A DNA stretch of 64,000 bases. Source: Franconibacter pulveris DSM 19144. Its GTDB lineage: Bacteria; Pseudomonadota; Gammaproteobacteria; Enterobacterales; Enterobacteriaceae. The notes under the pieces are model-generated. The model ran no database searches. It was not told the DNA's origin and was given only the letters and a program-made list of their open reading frames with translations. The DNA lies in the NCBI GenBank assembly GCA_000621185.1, contig KK211222.1, positions 553,523 through 617,522 on the forward strand, written 5' to 3'. Position 1 is the stretch's first letter. Each line of letters opens with the position of its first letter. Made by a program: the position numbers and the translations under genes. Shown piece after piece: positions 32,496 through 43,600 of the stretch.

Positions 32496-33106
32496 TACTG
32501 CGCCTCCTGTTTGAGATCGAGCGCCGCCGCGTCCACCATCTGGCCACCTTTCAGCGTGAGGGCGGCGAGCAACGTCACCGGTTTGCCCGCCCAGCTTGCG
32601 TCGACCGGCGGCAAGTGTTTCACCGCTTCGCGGTTACAGGCGCGGGAAAGCTGGGCGAACTGCACCTGGTTGGTAAAATCTTCAAACTTAAAGCCGGCGG
32701 CATCGCGAATGGCGTTGCCGCGCATCACCGGCCCGGTCTGCACGGTGAGCGGCTGGCCGTTGACGTTAAGCACCAGTTTTTTCTCGCGGGCGCTGCTGTC
32801 ATCCACCTGTTCCACCTTGCCGCTCAGGCGCACAAACACGCTTTCGCTTTTGCCTGGCGGCTGGCTTTTCAGCTGCGAGGCGAGGGTCGCTGCATCCAGC
32901 GCGTGGCTCTGCGCCGCTTTTTGAACTTTCTCGTTCCAGGTTTGTTGCGCGATCTGCTGTGGCGTCTGATTCTCATAGCTCACTTTGGCGTTTGGATCGG
33001 CGGGAATGATCGGTTTGCCATTCTCATCCAGATCCACCACCCGGCAGGCCGTAAGCAACAGGGTGGCGCAACACGCTATGGCGACACCCCATTGTTTTAA
33101 GCGCAT
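32495..33106 (-). CDS. DUF2291-family lipoprotein of the sugar importer operon
   Basis: A 203-residue lipoprotein. The N-terminus RLKQWGVAIACCATLLLTACRVVDLDE ends in a lipobox (LTAC, Cys21), and the body NVNGQPLTVQTGPVMRGNAIRDAAGFKFEDFTNQVQFAQLSRA matches the DUF2291 family. DUF2291 genes repeatedly sit between the binding-protein and ATPase genes of RbsABC-type sugar importers, including this one. The family's function is not established; an accessory role in the periplasm for the importer is the natural guess. Confidence 0.85.
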   Translation of the reverse strand: MRLKQWGVAIACCATLLLTACRVVDLDENGKPIIPADPNAKVSYENQTPQQIAQQTWNEKVQKAAQSHALDAATLASQLKSQPPGKSESVFVRLSGKVEQVDDSSAREKKLVLNVNGQPLTVQTGPVMRGNAIRDAAGFKFEDFTNQVQFAQLSRACNREAVKHLPPVDASWAGKPVTLLAALTLKGGQMVDAAALDLKQEAQ

Positions 33107-33117
33107 AACGCCTCCGC

Positions 33118-34095
<978 letters not shown>

Positions 34096-34348
34096 TTATT
34101 ATTCAATATAACCATAAGTCGCCCTTTTTTGCCTGTCTACGCCCTGGTCGGGGAAATTCTGAAAAAGAGAAAATGATCACGATCTGCGCGATAACGCCCT
34201 TTTGCGCAGCAAAATGCGCATCAACGCAGAACGTAGCTCGCCATTACTCGCCTGGATGGAATAGTCAAAACCCCCAAATCCTGGCAGTAGAGGGGATAAA
34301 AAGGCGACATAAGGGAAACGGGATGGCATTGTGCTTATTTATTCGCTC

Positions 34349-34390
34349 TGTAACGAAAAAGCGTTACATTTAGATGCTTAACATTAAGCA
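34349..34390. promoter_or_regulatory. Two adjacent inverted repeats upstream of the bcs operon
   Basis: The 652-bp gap 34060-34711 has no credible gene. It holds TGTAACG-N6-CGTTACA (34349-34355/34362-34368) and TGCTTAACATTAAGCA (34375-34390), a 7-bp inverted repeat around CA. A further ATGCTTAA occurs near 34451. They lie about 320-360 bp before bcsO and may be operators or an attenuation structure for the cellulose operon; the rest of the gap shows no other clear signal. Confidence 0.5.
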
Positions 34391-34711
34391 GTGAGAAAAA
34401 ATGAACAGCGCGGTATGATCAAATTAACGCTGCGTGACAGATAAAATAGTGATGCTTAAAATGATTGCAGCCTGAGTTAAATTATTATGCGGAAGAATCC
34501 CACTCAGGGTTCAATAACCGGACGCTCTGACGTTCCGGCGCAGCGGATGTTTCGTTCGGCTCGCTGACTCATCTGGCACAGCCTGTTCCCGAACATCGCC
34601 GCACACCGTAGGCTAAAATATTAAAACAAGAACAAAATGCTTCCTTTTTTAGATTTATTTTCATTAACTTACCTTAATTATCAGCGCCATGTGAAAGCGG
34701 GTGATCTATAG

Positions 34712-35290
34712 ATGACGCATTATGATGATTTGCAGCGTTTTAAGGATAAAACGCAAACGCAGTCTGTCGCTTTTAAAGATATGTCTGCCCAGCGCCATGC
34801 GCATGAGCAGGGAAGCTGGGCAATTTTAAACCAGCTTGCGCCCGAGGAAGAGAACGCGGCGCTTTCCGGGGCGGGCCACGTTTCCCGTAGCGTCGAGGCG
34901 GTTTCGCCGGGCGCGTTTAATGCCGCTCAGCCAGCCGCTTCGTTTTCACAAGCGTCGCCCGCTGCAGCGACCGCGCCCGCTTTGCTGCGCGACGTCGCGC
35001 AGCAATTGCCTGCAACGGCCCCGACCGTTTCTGCGCAACCTGAACCCGAACCGGTCGCGGCTATCGCCAGCGAACCCGCCTTTGCGCCAGACGCGAATGC
35101 CCTCAGCACGCCTGCGCCCGTCGCGGTGGAGAAACCCGCCGCGCTCGCCGTCGCGCAGGCCGCGCCAAAAAATGCCGACCCCGTCAATTACGCTCAGCTG
35201 TTCGCGCCAAAAGCACCGGAAGCGCCGCGCAGTGAGGATAAAAACCAGCCCCTGCAGGGTTTGTTTGAAAGGATTGCTTCATGCCGTTAA
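34712..35290 (+). CDS. bcsO: Cellulose biosynthesis protein BcsO
   Basis: A 192-residue, low-complexity protein. The conserved N-terminus DDLQRFKDKTQTQSVAFKDMSAQRHAHEQGSWAILNQL is followed by a long Ala/Pro-rich disordered stretch (about residues 50-165) and a conserved end VNYAQLFAPK...LQGLFERIASCR. This is the BcsO pattern seen in bcs operons of Dickeya, Enterobacter and relatives. BcsO is thought to help organise the cellulose synthase complex; its exact job is unclear. The gene overlaps bcsQ by 10 bp. Confidence 0.85.
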   Translation: MTHYDDLQRFKDKTQTQSVAFKDMSAQRHAHEQGSWAILNQLAPEEENAALSGAGHVSRSVEAVSPGAFNAAQPAASFSQASPAAATAPALLRDVAQQLPATAPTVSAQPEPEPVAAIASEPAFAPDANALSTPAPVAVEKPAALAVAQAAPKNADPVNYAQLFAPKAPEAPRSEDKNQPLQGLFERIASCR

Positions 35291-36081
35291 TTTGTGTCTG
35301 TTCACCGAAAGGCGGGGTGGGCAAAACCACGCTGACCGCCAATCTTGCCTATGCGCTTTCCCGCGCCGGAAGCAAAGTGCTGGCCATCGATTTCGACGTA
35401 CAGAATGCGCTGCGTCTGCATTTCGGCGTACCGCTGTCCGATACGCGCGGCTTTGTCGCGAAAGCCACAGAAAATGCCGACTGGAGCCCGTTTGTGCTAA
35501 CAACAGGCGGCAATCTTTTCGTCTTGCCCTATGGCGAGGCGACGGAGTCGCAGCGAGTGGCTTTTGATGAACGTCTGACACAGGACGAACATTTTCTTAC
35601 CCGTGGATTAAGCACGCTGCTTAATTACCCCGGCCTGGTCGTTATCGCCGATTTTCCGCCAGGCCCGTCGCCTGCGCTGAAAGCCATCTCCCGACTGGCC
35701 GACCTGCACCTGATTCCGCTGATGGCGGATACCGCTTCGCTGTCGCTGCTGCCTTATATTGAAAATCACCGACTGACGGGCGAGGAGCTTAATCAGAAAG
35801 CGGGGCACTACTTCGTGGTTAACCAGAGCGATAACCGTCGCCAGATTAGCCGCGACGTCACCGGCTTTATGGAGCAACGCCTCGGCGACCGCCTGCTTGG
35901 CGTTATTCATCGCGACGAAAGCGTGGTGGAAGCCAACGCTTCCCAGCAATCGATCTTCGACTTTAGTCCGGTTTCCGCCGCCGCCTTCGACATCGAGCTT
36001 ATCAGTAAAAAAATCGCAGGCATTCTGGGTGTGAACGTGGGCGACGGGGTGGTGCATAACGACCTCCGTCCAGGTTTCTGA
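35281..36081 (+). CDS. bcsQ: Cellulose biosynthesis ATPase BcsQ (MinD/ParA-like)
   Basis: A 266-residue deviant-Walker ATPase with KGGVGKTTLTANLAYALSRAG at residues 10-30 (signature Lys and Walker A), the switch Asp in AIDFDVQNALRLHFG, and LVVIADFPPGPSPAL as Walker B. BcsQ localises and stimulates the cellulose synthase at the cell pole in E. coli. The ATG has AGGA 7 nt upstream inside the bcsO coding end. It precedes bcsA by 17 bp. Confidence 0.93.
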   Translation: MPLICVCSPKGGVGKTTLTANLAYALSRAGSKVLAIDFDVQNALRLHFGVPLSDTRGFVAKATENADWSPFVLTTGGNLFVLPYGEATESQRVAFDERLTQDEHFLTRGLSTLLNYPGLVVIADFPPGPSPALKAISRLADLHLIPLMADTASLSLLPYIENHRLTGEELNQKAGHYFVVNQSDNRRQISRDVTGFMEQRLGDRLLGVIHRDESVVEANASQQSIFDFSPVSAAAFDIELISKKIAGILGVNVGDGVVHNDLRPGF

Positions 36082-36098
36082 TTCCGTCGGGGGCAATT

Positions 36099-38192
36099 AT
36101 GAAAAAGTTTTTATTAAGCGTGCTGGCGCTGGCGCTGCTGCCGGTTGCGGCTTTAGTCATCATCACGCCGATGGACAGTCAGAAGCAGTATATTTTCGGC
36201 CTGTTGAGCATCGGCATCCTGTTCCTGATGGGGCTGAGTAAAAATCGCACCGTTTCTGTGATTATGGTCGTGATGTCGGTGCTGATGTCTACGCGTTACA
36301 TGTATTTTCGCACCACGCAAACGCTGCATTTTAACTCTGAAATCGAGGCTATTCTCGGCATCGGGTTATTCATGGCGGAAGTGTACGTCTGGATAATGCT
36401 GTTGCTGAGCTATCTGCAAACCACGTTCCCGCTCAAGCGCACCATCGTTCCGCTGCCGGATGACACCTCGCTCTGGCCCACGGTGGATGTTTATATTCCC
36501 ACCTATAACGAATCGCTGGATGTGGTGAGGGATACGGTGCTCGCGGCGCAGTGCATTGATTATCCGCGTGACAAGGTAAAAATTTATATTCTGGATGACG
36601 GCAAGCGCCGCGAGTTCGCTGCTTTTGCCGCCGATGTCGGCGTAGGGTATATCACCCGTAATGATAATTCGCACGCCAAGGCGGGGAACCTCAACCACGC
36701 CATGAAGATAACCCAGGGCGAGCTCATTTGCGTGTTTGACTGCGACCACGTCGCCACCCGCATTTTCCTGCAGGCCACCGTCGGCGCGTTTTTGCAGGAT
36801 CCGAAGCTCGCGCTTATCCAGACGCCGCACTATTTCTATTCTCCGGACCCGTTTGAGCGCAACCTGTCGGTAGGCCGCGATATTCCCAACGAGGGGATGC
36901 TGTTTTACGGTCCGATTCAGCAGGGCAACGATAACTGGAACGCCACCTTTTTCTGCGGCTCCTGCGCCGTGATTCGCCGAAGCGCGCTGGAAGAAATTGG
37001 CGGTTTCGCAGTGGAAACTGTGACGGAAGATGCCCATACGGCGCTGAAAATGCAGCGCCGCGGCTGGAACTCGGCGTTTCTGGATATTCCTTTGGCCGCT
37101 GGGCTTGCCACCGAGCGTCTGGTTCTGCATGTCATCCAGCGTACCCGCTGGGCGCGCGGCATGACGCAGATTTTTCGTATGGATAACCCCCTGTTCGGGC
37201 GCGGCCTGACGCTGCAGCAACGCCTCTGTTACCTGAGCGCCATGCTCTATTACCAGTTTGCGTTGCCGCGCATCGCTTTTGTCACGGCGCCACTGGCGTA
37301 TCTGCTGTTTAACCTCAACATCATTCACTCGTCGGCGAGCCTGATTTTCGCCTACGCGCTGCCGCATCTGTTCCTGGCGATTTACGTGAATTCCCGCCTC
37401 AACGGTCGCTACCGTTACAGCTTCTGGGGCGAAATTTACGACCTGGTGCTGGCGTTCCATATCGCGCTGCCGACTGCCGTGACGATGCTCTTTCCGAAGC
37501 GCGGCAAGTTCAACGTCACCGATAAAGGCGCGTTGCTCGATGTCGGCTATTTCGATTTTCGCGTGGTGCGCCCGCACCTGATTATCGCCATTCTGCTGGC
37601 CGCAGGGGTGGTGGCGGGGATTGTGCGTGCCTGCGCGCATGACTATTTCGGCGTCGACCCGTGGGTTATTGCCCTGAACGTGGGCTGGGGCATTTACTGC
37701 CTCATCTTCCTGCTGGGGGCGATTGCCGTTGCCAGAGAGACGCGTCAGGTGCGTAAAACCATCCGTATCGACGTGGAAATTCCGGTGTTGCTCCATTACG
37801 CCAGCGGCATCGTTTCGCGCACTACGACGCAGGATCTCTCCATGGGCGGTTGCCGCATCGCCGCGCCGGACGACCGTCACCTGAAGGATGAAATAGAAGA
37901 AGTGGAACTCTTGTTGCAATCCGAAGCCATCACTATTCCGGTGCAAACCGTAACGGCGGATGAAAACACCATCCGCCTGATGTTTGAAGAGATGCCGCTG
38001 GCGCGTCGTCGCGAACTGGTTCGCGTGGTGCTGGCGCGCGCCGACGCGTGGATTAACCCGCCGAAACCGCAGGATAACCCGTTCCGTTCACTGCTGACCA
38101 TTCTGCGCAGCGTGTTCGAACTCTTCTGGCTGAGCTGGACACAGCGCCGTAAAAACCGTCGCCTGGCGGAGCAGGAGAATCGCGCAGCATGA
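36099..38192 (+). CDS. bcsA: Cellulose synthase catalytic subunit BcsA
   Basis: A 697-residue processive GT2 glucosyltransferase and channel. Motifs in order are VDVYIPTYNESLDVVRD (about residue 130), DDGKRREF (about 164), the DxD DCDHVA (about 215), TED (about 309) and QRTRW (about 347, the QxxRW). A PilZ domain has RKTIR (about 551) and DLSMGG (about 578), so c-di-GMP activation is expected. It has about eight membrane spans. It lacks the long N-terminal extension of the 872-residue E. coli protein. It uses UDP-glucose at the inner membrane, with BcsB, whose start overlaps its stop by 4 bp. Confidence 0.95.
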   Translation: MKKFLLSVLALALLPVAALVIITPMDSQKQYIFGLLSIGILFLMGLSKNRTVSVIMVVMSVLMSTRYMYFRTTQTLHFNSEIEAILGIGLFMAEVYVWIMLLLSYLQTTFPLKRTIVPLPDDTSLWPTVDVYIPTYNESLDVVRDTVLAAQCIDYPRDKVKIYILDDGKRREFAAFAADVGVGYITRNDNSHAKAGNLNHAMKITQGELICVFDCDHVATRIFLQATVGAFLQDPKLALIQTPHYFYSPDPFERNLSVGRDIPNEGMLFYGPIQQGNDNWNATFFCGSCAVIRRSALEEIGGFAVETVTEDAHTALKMQRRGWNSAFLDIPLAAGLATERLVLHVIQRTRWARGMTQIFRMDNPLFGRGLTLQQRLCYLSAMLYYQFALPRIAFVTAPLAYLLFNLNIIHSSASLIFAYALPHLFLAIYVNSRLNGRYRYSFWGEIYDLVLAFHIALPTAVTMLFPKRGKFNVTDKGALLDVGYFDFRVVRPHLIIAILLAAGVVAGIVRACAHDYFGVDPWVIALNVGWGIYCLIFLLGAIAVARETRQVRKTIRIDVEIPVLLHYASGIVSRTTTQDLSMGGCRIAAPDDRHLKDEIEEVELLLQSEAITIPVQTVTADENTIRLMFEEMPLARRRELVRVVLARADAWINPPKPQDNPFRSLLTILRSVFELFWLSWTQRRKNRRLAEQENRAA

Positions 38193-40624
38193 AACGATTA
38201 ACGCTTGCGATCCTCATCGGCTCCCTGTTTGTCGCGCCGCTGCGCGGCGAGGAGCCTGCAACCTCAGGAGCAGCACTGCCTTTTGACCTACCGGCGCCGA
38301 CGCCCGAAGCGGCGGCGGCAGAAGCGACACCGCCTGCGCCGGATGGCGGGCAGACGACCGAACCGATGCCCGCCGCGCCGGAAGCGGTAACCGACACAGC
38401 GCCGCAAACGATGCCGGAGGCGAGCAGCTCGCCAGACGCCGCCGCCGTGTCCGCTACTTCCGCGGCGGGGGCGTTTGTGCCGTCTACCGTTTCCAGCATT
38501 ACCGTAGCGCAGATGGGCCAGCCGCAGGGCGTGTCGCTGAGCGGCGGGCAATTACAGGGTGGCGTAACCTTCACGCTGCCCACCGATCAGGTCATCACTA
38601 ACGCGCAGCTGGCGCTAAACCTTCGCGTGTCGCCCGCCATGGCGGCCCGTAACGCCACAATGCAGCTGATGCTGAACGGCCAGCCGCTTGGCACCGTGCC
38701 GCTGGGCGCAGCGCAGACGGATGTCTCGCACTTCCAGCTCGACGTGCCGGCGGCGCTGATGGTGTCGAACAACAACATCAGCTTTAAAATCATCGATGGC
38801 GACGCGCAGCTCTGCCAGCGGGATCTCACCGACAAATACCGCGTGACCATCCTGCCAGATTCGCGTTTCGACCTGGAAGGCCAGCAGCTTAATATCGGCG
38901 CCGATTTAAGCCATCTGCCGCGGCCTTTCTTCGACGATATGCAAATGACGCCCGCCTCGATTGAGTTCGCCTTTCCAGCGAAGCTTTCCACCGACAGCCT
39001 CAGCGCCGGCGCGCTGGCCGCCTCCTGGTTTGGCATTCAGGCGGACTACCGCGGCATTAACTTTAATGCGCTGCATGACCGTCTGCCTGAGAAAAACGGC
39101 ATTCTGATAGGCCATCCCGGCGAGCAGATTGGCGGACTGAGCTTGCCGCAGGCGGACAAGCCGACGTTGCAGATTATCGATAACCCGGCGAACCCGGTTT
39201 ATAAGCTGCTGTTGATTGTCGGCAAAGATGAAACCGCGCTGCGCAGCGCCGCGTGGCGGGTGACGCGCGGCGGTTTCAACCCGCAAAGCGCAAGTGACGT
39301 TGTCACACCAGGCGCCATTCCGGCGAGCCAGCCTTATGATGCGCCGCGCTGGATAACCACCGACCGCCCGGTAAAGCTTTCCGAGCTTATCCGTAAAGAT
39401 CAGAGCCTGACCACCACTGGCATCTGGCATGAGCCGCTGCGCGTGGCATTTCGCGCCGCGCCCGATCTCTTCCTGTGGGATGGCGAAACCATTCCGCTGC
39501 GCATCAACTACCGTTTCCCTTCAGAGTCCTGGATTGATGAAGAGAACTCGTTTTTGAGCATGACGCTCAACAACACCTTTTTGCATAACCTGCCGGTTAA
39601 CAAACAGGGGATTCTCGAACAGCTGTGGCACCGCCTGGGCGGCGACGCGCGCCAGGAGCATTACAATATGCCGCTTGAGCCGTACATGATTTACGGCGAC
39701 AACCAGCTCCAGCTCTATTTCAACATCAAGCCGAAAGAGAGCGCGCCGTGCAGCGTACTGCTTAACAACAACATCAAGAGCATGATTGACGACAGCTCGA
39801 CGATAGATTTAAGCCATACGCGCCACTTTGCGCTGTTGCCGAATCTTTCCTATTTCGTCGGCGCCTCGTTCCCGTTCTCCCGTCTGGCGGACTATTCCCA
39901 GACCGTACTGCTGTTGCCGGAAAACCCGTCGGAAACGCAGATAGCAACCCTGCTTGATCTCGCAGCGCGTTCCGGCAACGCCACCGGCACGTCGCTGAAC
40001 CACAACCGCGTCGTGCTGGGCGTGCCGGCAGGCGGGGCGGACCTGGAGGCGCTGCGCCATCGCGATGTGTTAGTGGTCAGCGGCCTGGAGCAGACGGCCT
40101 TCAACCGCACCGTGCTGAACGGTTCGCCGTTTGAGACGCAGGCGCAAAGCTTCGGCGTGCGTACGCCGACGACCTGGCAGAAGGCGCAGCGCTGGCTGCT
40201 GGGCGACTGGAACGCCGACGGCCTTGAGGCCGACCGCTATTTCTCTTCCAACGAAGCCTGGCGCGGCTTCGTCAGCTTCCGTTCCCCATGGAATGAAGAT
40301 CGCCTGGTGGTGATGGCCATCGGCAGCAATGACGACCAGCTCTCACGGCTGCATGGCGACCTGGCATCGGCGCGCATTAACGCCGCCATTCGCGGCGACG
40401 CCGCGATTATCACCAATGAAAACGGGGTACGAAGTTTTCGCGTCGGCCCGCAGTTCCCGAGCGGCCAAATGCCGCCTCATATGATGATAGTCTGGTACGC
40501 CAACCAGCACTCCGGGCTGCTGGCCGCGCTGGGACTGGGCTTTGCGATTGTGGCAGGGCTTCTGTTGACCGCCATGATGAAACGGCGCGCAAGAAAACGC
40601 CTGTATCTGGATAATAAAAAATGA
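38189..40624 (+). CDS. bcsB: Cellulose synthase periplasmic subunit BcsB
   Basis: An 811-residue protein with a signal peptide (KRLTLAILIGSLFVAPLRG), a Pro/Ala-rich linker at about 25-95, and the two carbohydrate-binding and flavodoxin-like repeats of BcsB. Phrases such as LNLRVSPAMAARNATMQLMLNGQPLGTVPL and ALLPNLSYFVGASFPFSRLADYSQTVLLLPENPS recur in BcsB. A C-terminal membrane anchor (LLAALGLGFAIVAGLLLTAMM) ends the protein. It guides nascent cellulose across the periplasm and completes the BcsA channel. Its stop overlaps the bcsC start by 4 bp. Confidence 0.95.
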   Translation: MKRLTLAILIGSLFVAPLRGEEPATSGAALPFDLPAPTPEAAAAEATPPAPDGGQTTEPMPAAPEAVTDTAPQTMPEASSSPDAAAVSATSAAGAFVPSTVSSITVAQMGQPQGVSLSGGQLQGGVTFTLPTDQVITNAQLALNLRVSPAMAARNATMQLMLNGQPLGTVPLGAAQTDVSHFQLDVPAALMVSNNNISFKIIDGDAQLCQRDLTDKYRVTILPDSRFDLEGQQLNIGADLSHLPRPFFDDMQMTPASIEFAFPAKLSTDSLSAGALAASWFGIQADYRGINFNALHDRLPEKNGILIGHPGEQIGGLSLPQADKPTLQIIDNPANPVYKLLLIVGKDETALRSAAWRVTRGGFNPQSASDVVTPGAIPASQPYDAPRWITTDRPVKLSELIRKDQSLTTTGIWHEPLRVAFRAAPDLFLWDGETIPLRINYRFPSESWIDEENSFLSMTLNNTFLHNLPVNKQGILEQLWHRLGGDARQEHYNMPLEPYMIYGDNQLQLYFNIKPKESAPCSVLLNNNIKSMIDDSSTIDLSHTRHFALLPNLSYFVGASFPFSRLADYSQTVLLLPENPSETQIATLLDLAARSGNATGTSLNHNRVVLGVPAGGADLEALRHRDVLVVSGLEQTAFNRTVLNGSPFETQAQSFGVRTPTTWQKAQRWLLGDWNADGLEADRYFSSNEAWRGFVSFRSPWNEDRLVVMAIGSNDDQLSRLHGDLASARINAAIRGDAAIITNENGVRSFRVGPQFPSGQMPPHMMIVWYANQHSGLLAALGLGFAIVAGLLLTAMMKRRARKRLYLDNKK

Positions 40625-43600
40625 AAGCGCAGACAAAATTGACACTCAAGCAAGGCCGCCGCATATCGACCCTGTGCCTGACCGGGGCTATCGCACTTGG
40701 TGCGTCTTTCGCCGCGCAGGCCGCGCCCGCCAACGACGCCGCGCTGAAGGCGCTCTTTGACCAGGCGAATTACTGGCATGACAAATCCAACGATCAGCTG
40801 GCGATGAGCTCGCTGCAAAAAGTGCTGATGGTGGATCCGGACAACACGCAAGCGCTCTACCTGATGGCGCTCTGGTCGCAGCAGAGCGGCGATTTGAAAG
40901 CCTCCGCCAGCTGGCGCGCCCGCCTGGCGCAGGTTTCACCGGGCGATGCGAAACTTCAGTCGCTGGACAACGCCAAACAGCTAACGCAGGTGCCGCAGGG
41001 GCAACTTAACCTTGCCCGTCAGCAGGCGCGCAGCGGCAATGTGCCCGGCGCGCTCGCTACCTGGCGCAGCCTGTTTAACGGCGCTACGCCGCCTGCAAGT
41101 CTCGCCCCGGAATATTATCTGACGATGGCGGGCGACAAAACGCTCTACCCGCAGGCGATAAGCGAGCTTCGCAGCTTCGTGGCGCAAAATCCGCAGGATA
41201 ACGGCGCCCGTGTGGCGCTGGGCAAGGCGCTGACCTGGCGTGAGGAGACGCGTCGCGAAGGCATTGAAATGCTGGAGCCGATGGCCGCCAGCAATAAAGA
41301 GGCGGACAGCGGCCTGCGTCAGGCGCTGCTCTGGCTCGGCCCGGCGGCCGGAGATGAGCATTACTATGAAACCTGGCTGCAGCGTCATCCGCAGGATAGC
41401 GAGGTTCAGGCTTATTACCGCAAAAATATCGGCGGCGCAGCGAAAGGCGAAGGCTACACCTCACTTAACAGCGGCAATCTGGAAAATGCGCGCCGTCAGT
41501 TTGAGCAGGTGTTACAGACCAACCCGGAAGATGCCGACGCGCTCGCGGGCATGGGGTATATCGCCCAGCGCAGCGGCGATTATCAGGCGGCGGCGCAGTA
41601 CCTTAACCGCGCCGCCGCGCTGGGCGGCGACGCCTCTGCCGAACGCAAAGCGCAGGCGGAAGACGCCACTTTTTACAGCCAGCTGGCCCAGGCGCAGCAG
41701 GCGCTGAAAGCGGGCAACGTCAGCCAGGCGCTGGCGCTCTCCGCGCCGCTTGCGCAGGCGAGCGGCGAACGCGGTACGGCGGCGAAGCTCTTTCGCGCCG
41801 ACGTGCTGCGCCATAACAAAGATTACGCGCAGGCCGAGCAGACGCTGCGTTCGGTACTGAACGACCAGCCGGATAACGCCGCGGCGCGGGAAAATCTCTA
41901 TTACGTACTGCGCGAGCAGAATAAAACCGCTGACGCGCAGGCTGTGCTGAGCACATTGCCGGCGAGCCTGCAGGCGCGTTTGCAGCCGCGAACCGTCACC
42001 GGCCTGCCGGGCGACCCGATCCGCCGTCAGGCGCAGCAGGCGGCGGCAAACGGCAATACGGCGCAGGCGATCTCTCTTCTGCGTGACGGTGTCACGCGCT
42101 TGCCGAACGACCCATGGCTGCGTCTCGATCTGGCTCGTCTGTTGCAGAAAAACGGCAATGAGAGCGAAGCGTCCGCGGTGATGGCTCCGGCGTTTCGGAC
42201 CGGGGCGAGCAACAGCGAGCTTTATTCCGCCGCGCTCTTCTCTAGCGAGAACGGCGGCTGGCAGCAGGCGCAGCAGTTGCTTTCCCGTATTCCGGCCGGC
42301 AGCCAGAACCGTGAGATGCGCGAACTGGCGCAGCGGGTGAATTACAACCTGCAAATGACCACCGCCGAGCGCTATCTGGCGCAGGGCAACAGCATCGCCG
42401 CCGCCAATACCTTAAAAGCGCTGGCCGCCACGCCGCCGCAAAGCCCGGCGGACGCCGGCAAGCTTGCGCGTTTGCTGGCGCAGAGCGGCGATTTAACAGG
42501 CGCGGTCGCGGTAGTGCGTAACAACCAGCGGCTGGGAATTAAAGGCAATGCAGGCGATTACGCCGACCAGGTGGCGGTGCTCAACCAGGCGGGACTGACC
42601 AGCGAGGCGCAGACGCTGCTGGCGAACCCGGAAGTACAGGCGAGCAGCACGCCGACGCAGCTCGCGGGCTTGCGCAACGGCTATGTGATCAACGAAGCTG
42701 ACCGTTTACGTGAGCAGGGCAACTACGCCGCCGCCTATGACAAACTTATTCATGCGCTGCAAAACGATCCGCAAAACACCGACCTGATGTTCGCCATGGG
42801 CCGCCTCTATCAGAGCGGTAAAATGAACAAAGAAGCAGGCGTCGTTTATGACTACCTGATGACCCGCGACACGCCGGACCAGGCGGCGCGGGCAGGCGCT
42901 ATCGACGTGGCGCTGGCGCAGGACGACGTAAACAAAGCGCGCTCGCTCGCCGCAGGCCTGCGAAACGACAATTCGCCGGAGAGATTGCTGTTGCTGGCGC
43001 GTCTTGAAGAGGCGCAGGGCAACCATCAGCAGGCGATGACCTATCTGCGCAGCGCGCGCGGCAGACTGCTTGGCTTACAGGAAGGCAGCGGCGGCACCCC
43101 GGTTGTGGGCGGCCTGCTGGCCTCCGACAACCCGTTTTTGAAAAACAGCCGCGGCGCGGAACGCACGGCCTCGCCGTCGCTCTATGGCCGCGCCATGCCG
43201 TGGCAGGTCGCGCCGACCACCGTCGATCCGGCCGGCTCGCTGCCGGGCACCTACCGCACCGATATGCCGGTGGATACGGCGCAAAACCGCACGCTGCGCC
43301 AGATTGACGAGATGATGCAGACGCTTGACGACCAGACCGGCGCCTGGCTGCAGGGCGGCGTGCAGGTGCGCGGGCGCGACGGCGAGTCGGGCCTCAGCAA
43401 ACTTACCGAGGCGAAAGCGCCGCTCACCTGGTCCAGCTCGCCCTTTGGCGAGTCGCGCTTTGAGTTTACCGCCACGCCCATTACCCTTAGCGCAGGCAGC
43501 GCGGGGGGCGACGCCTGGCGTCGTTATGGCTCAAACCCGCTCTCGAATGGGGTAACAAGCCTTGCGACGACAATTGCTGGCCAGCAGAACGCCATCAAAA

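Noticed and set aside
34173-34373. Plus-strand 66-codon frame before bcsO
   Set aside because: Cys- and Trp-rich accidental frame, no ribosome site, and it crosses one of the inverted repeats.
36366-37946. 526-codon minus-strand frame opposite bcsA
   Set aside because: Antisense shadow of a well-supported gene with all family motifs on the plus strand.
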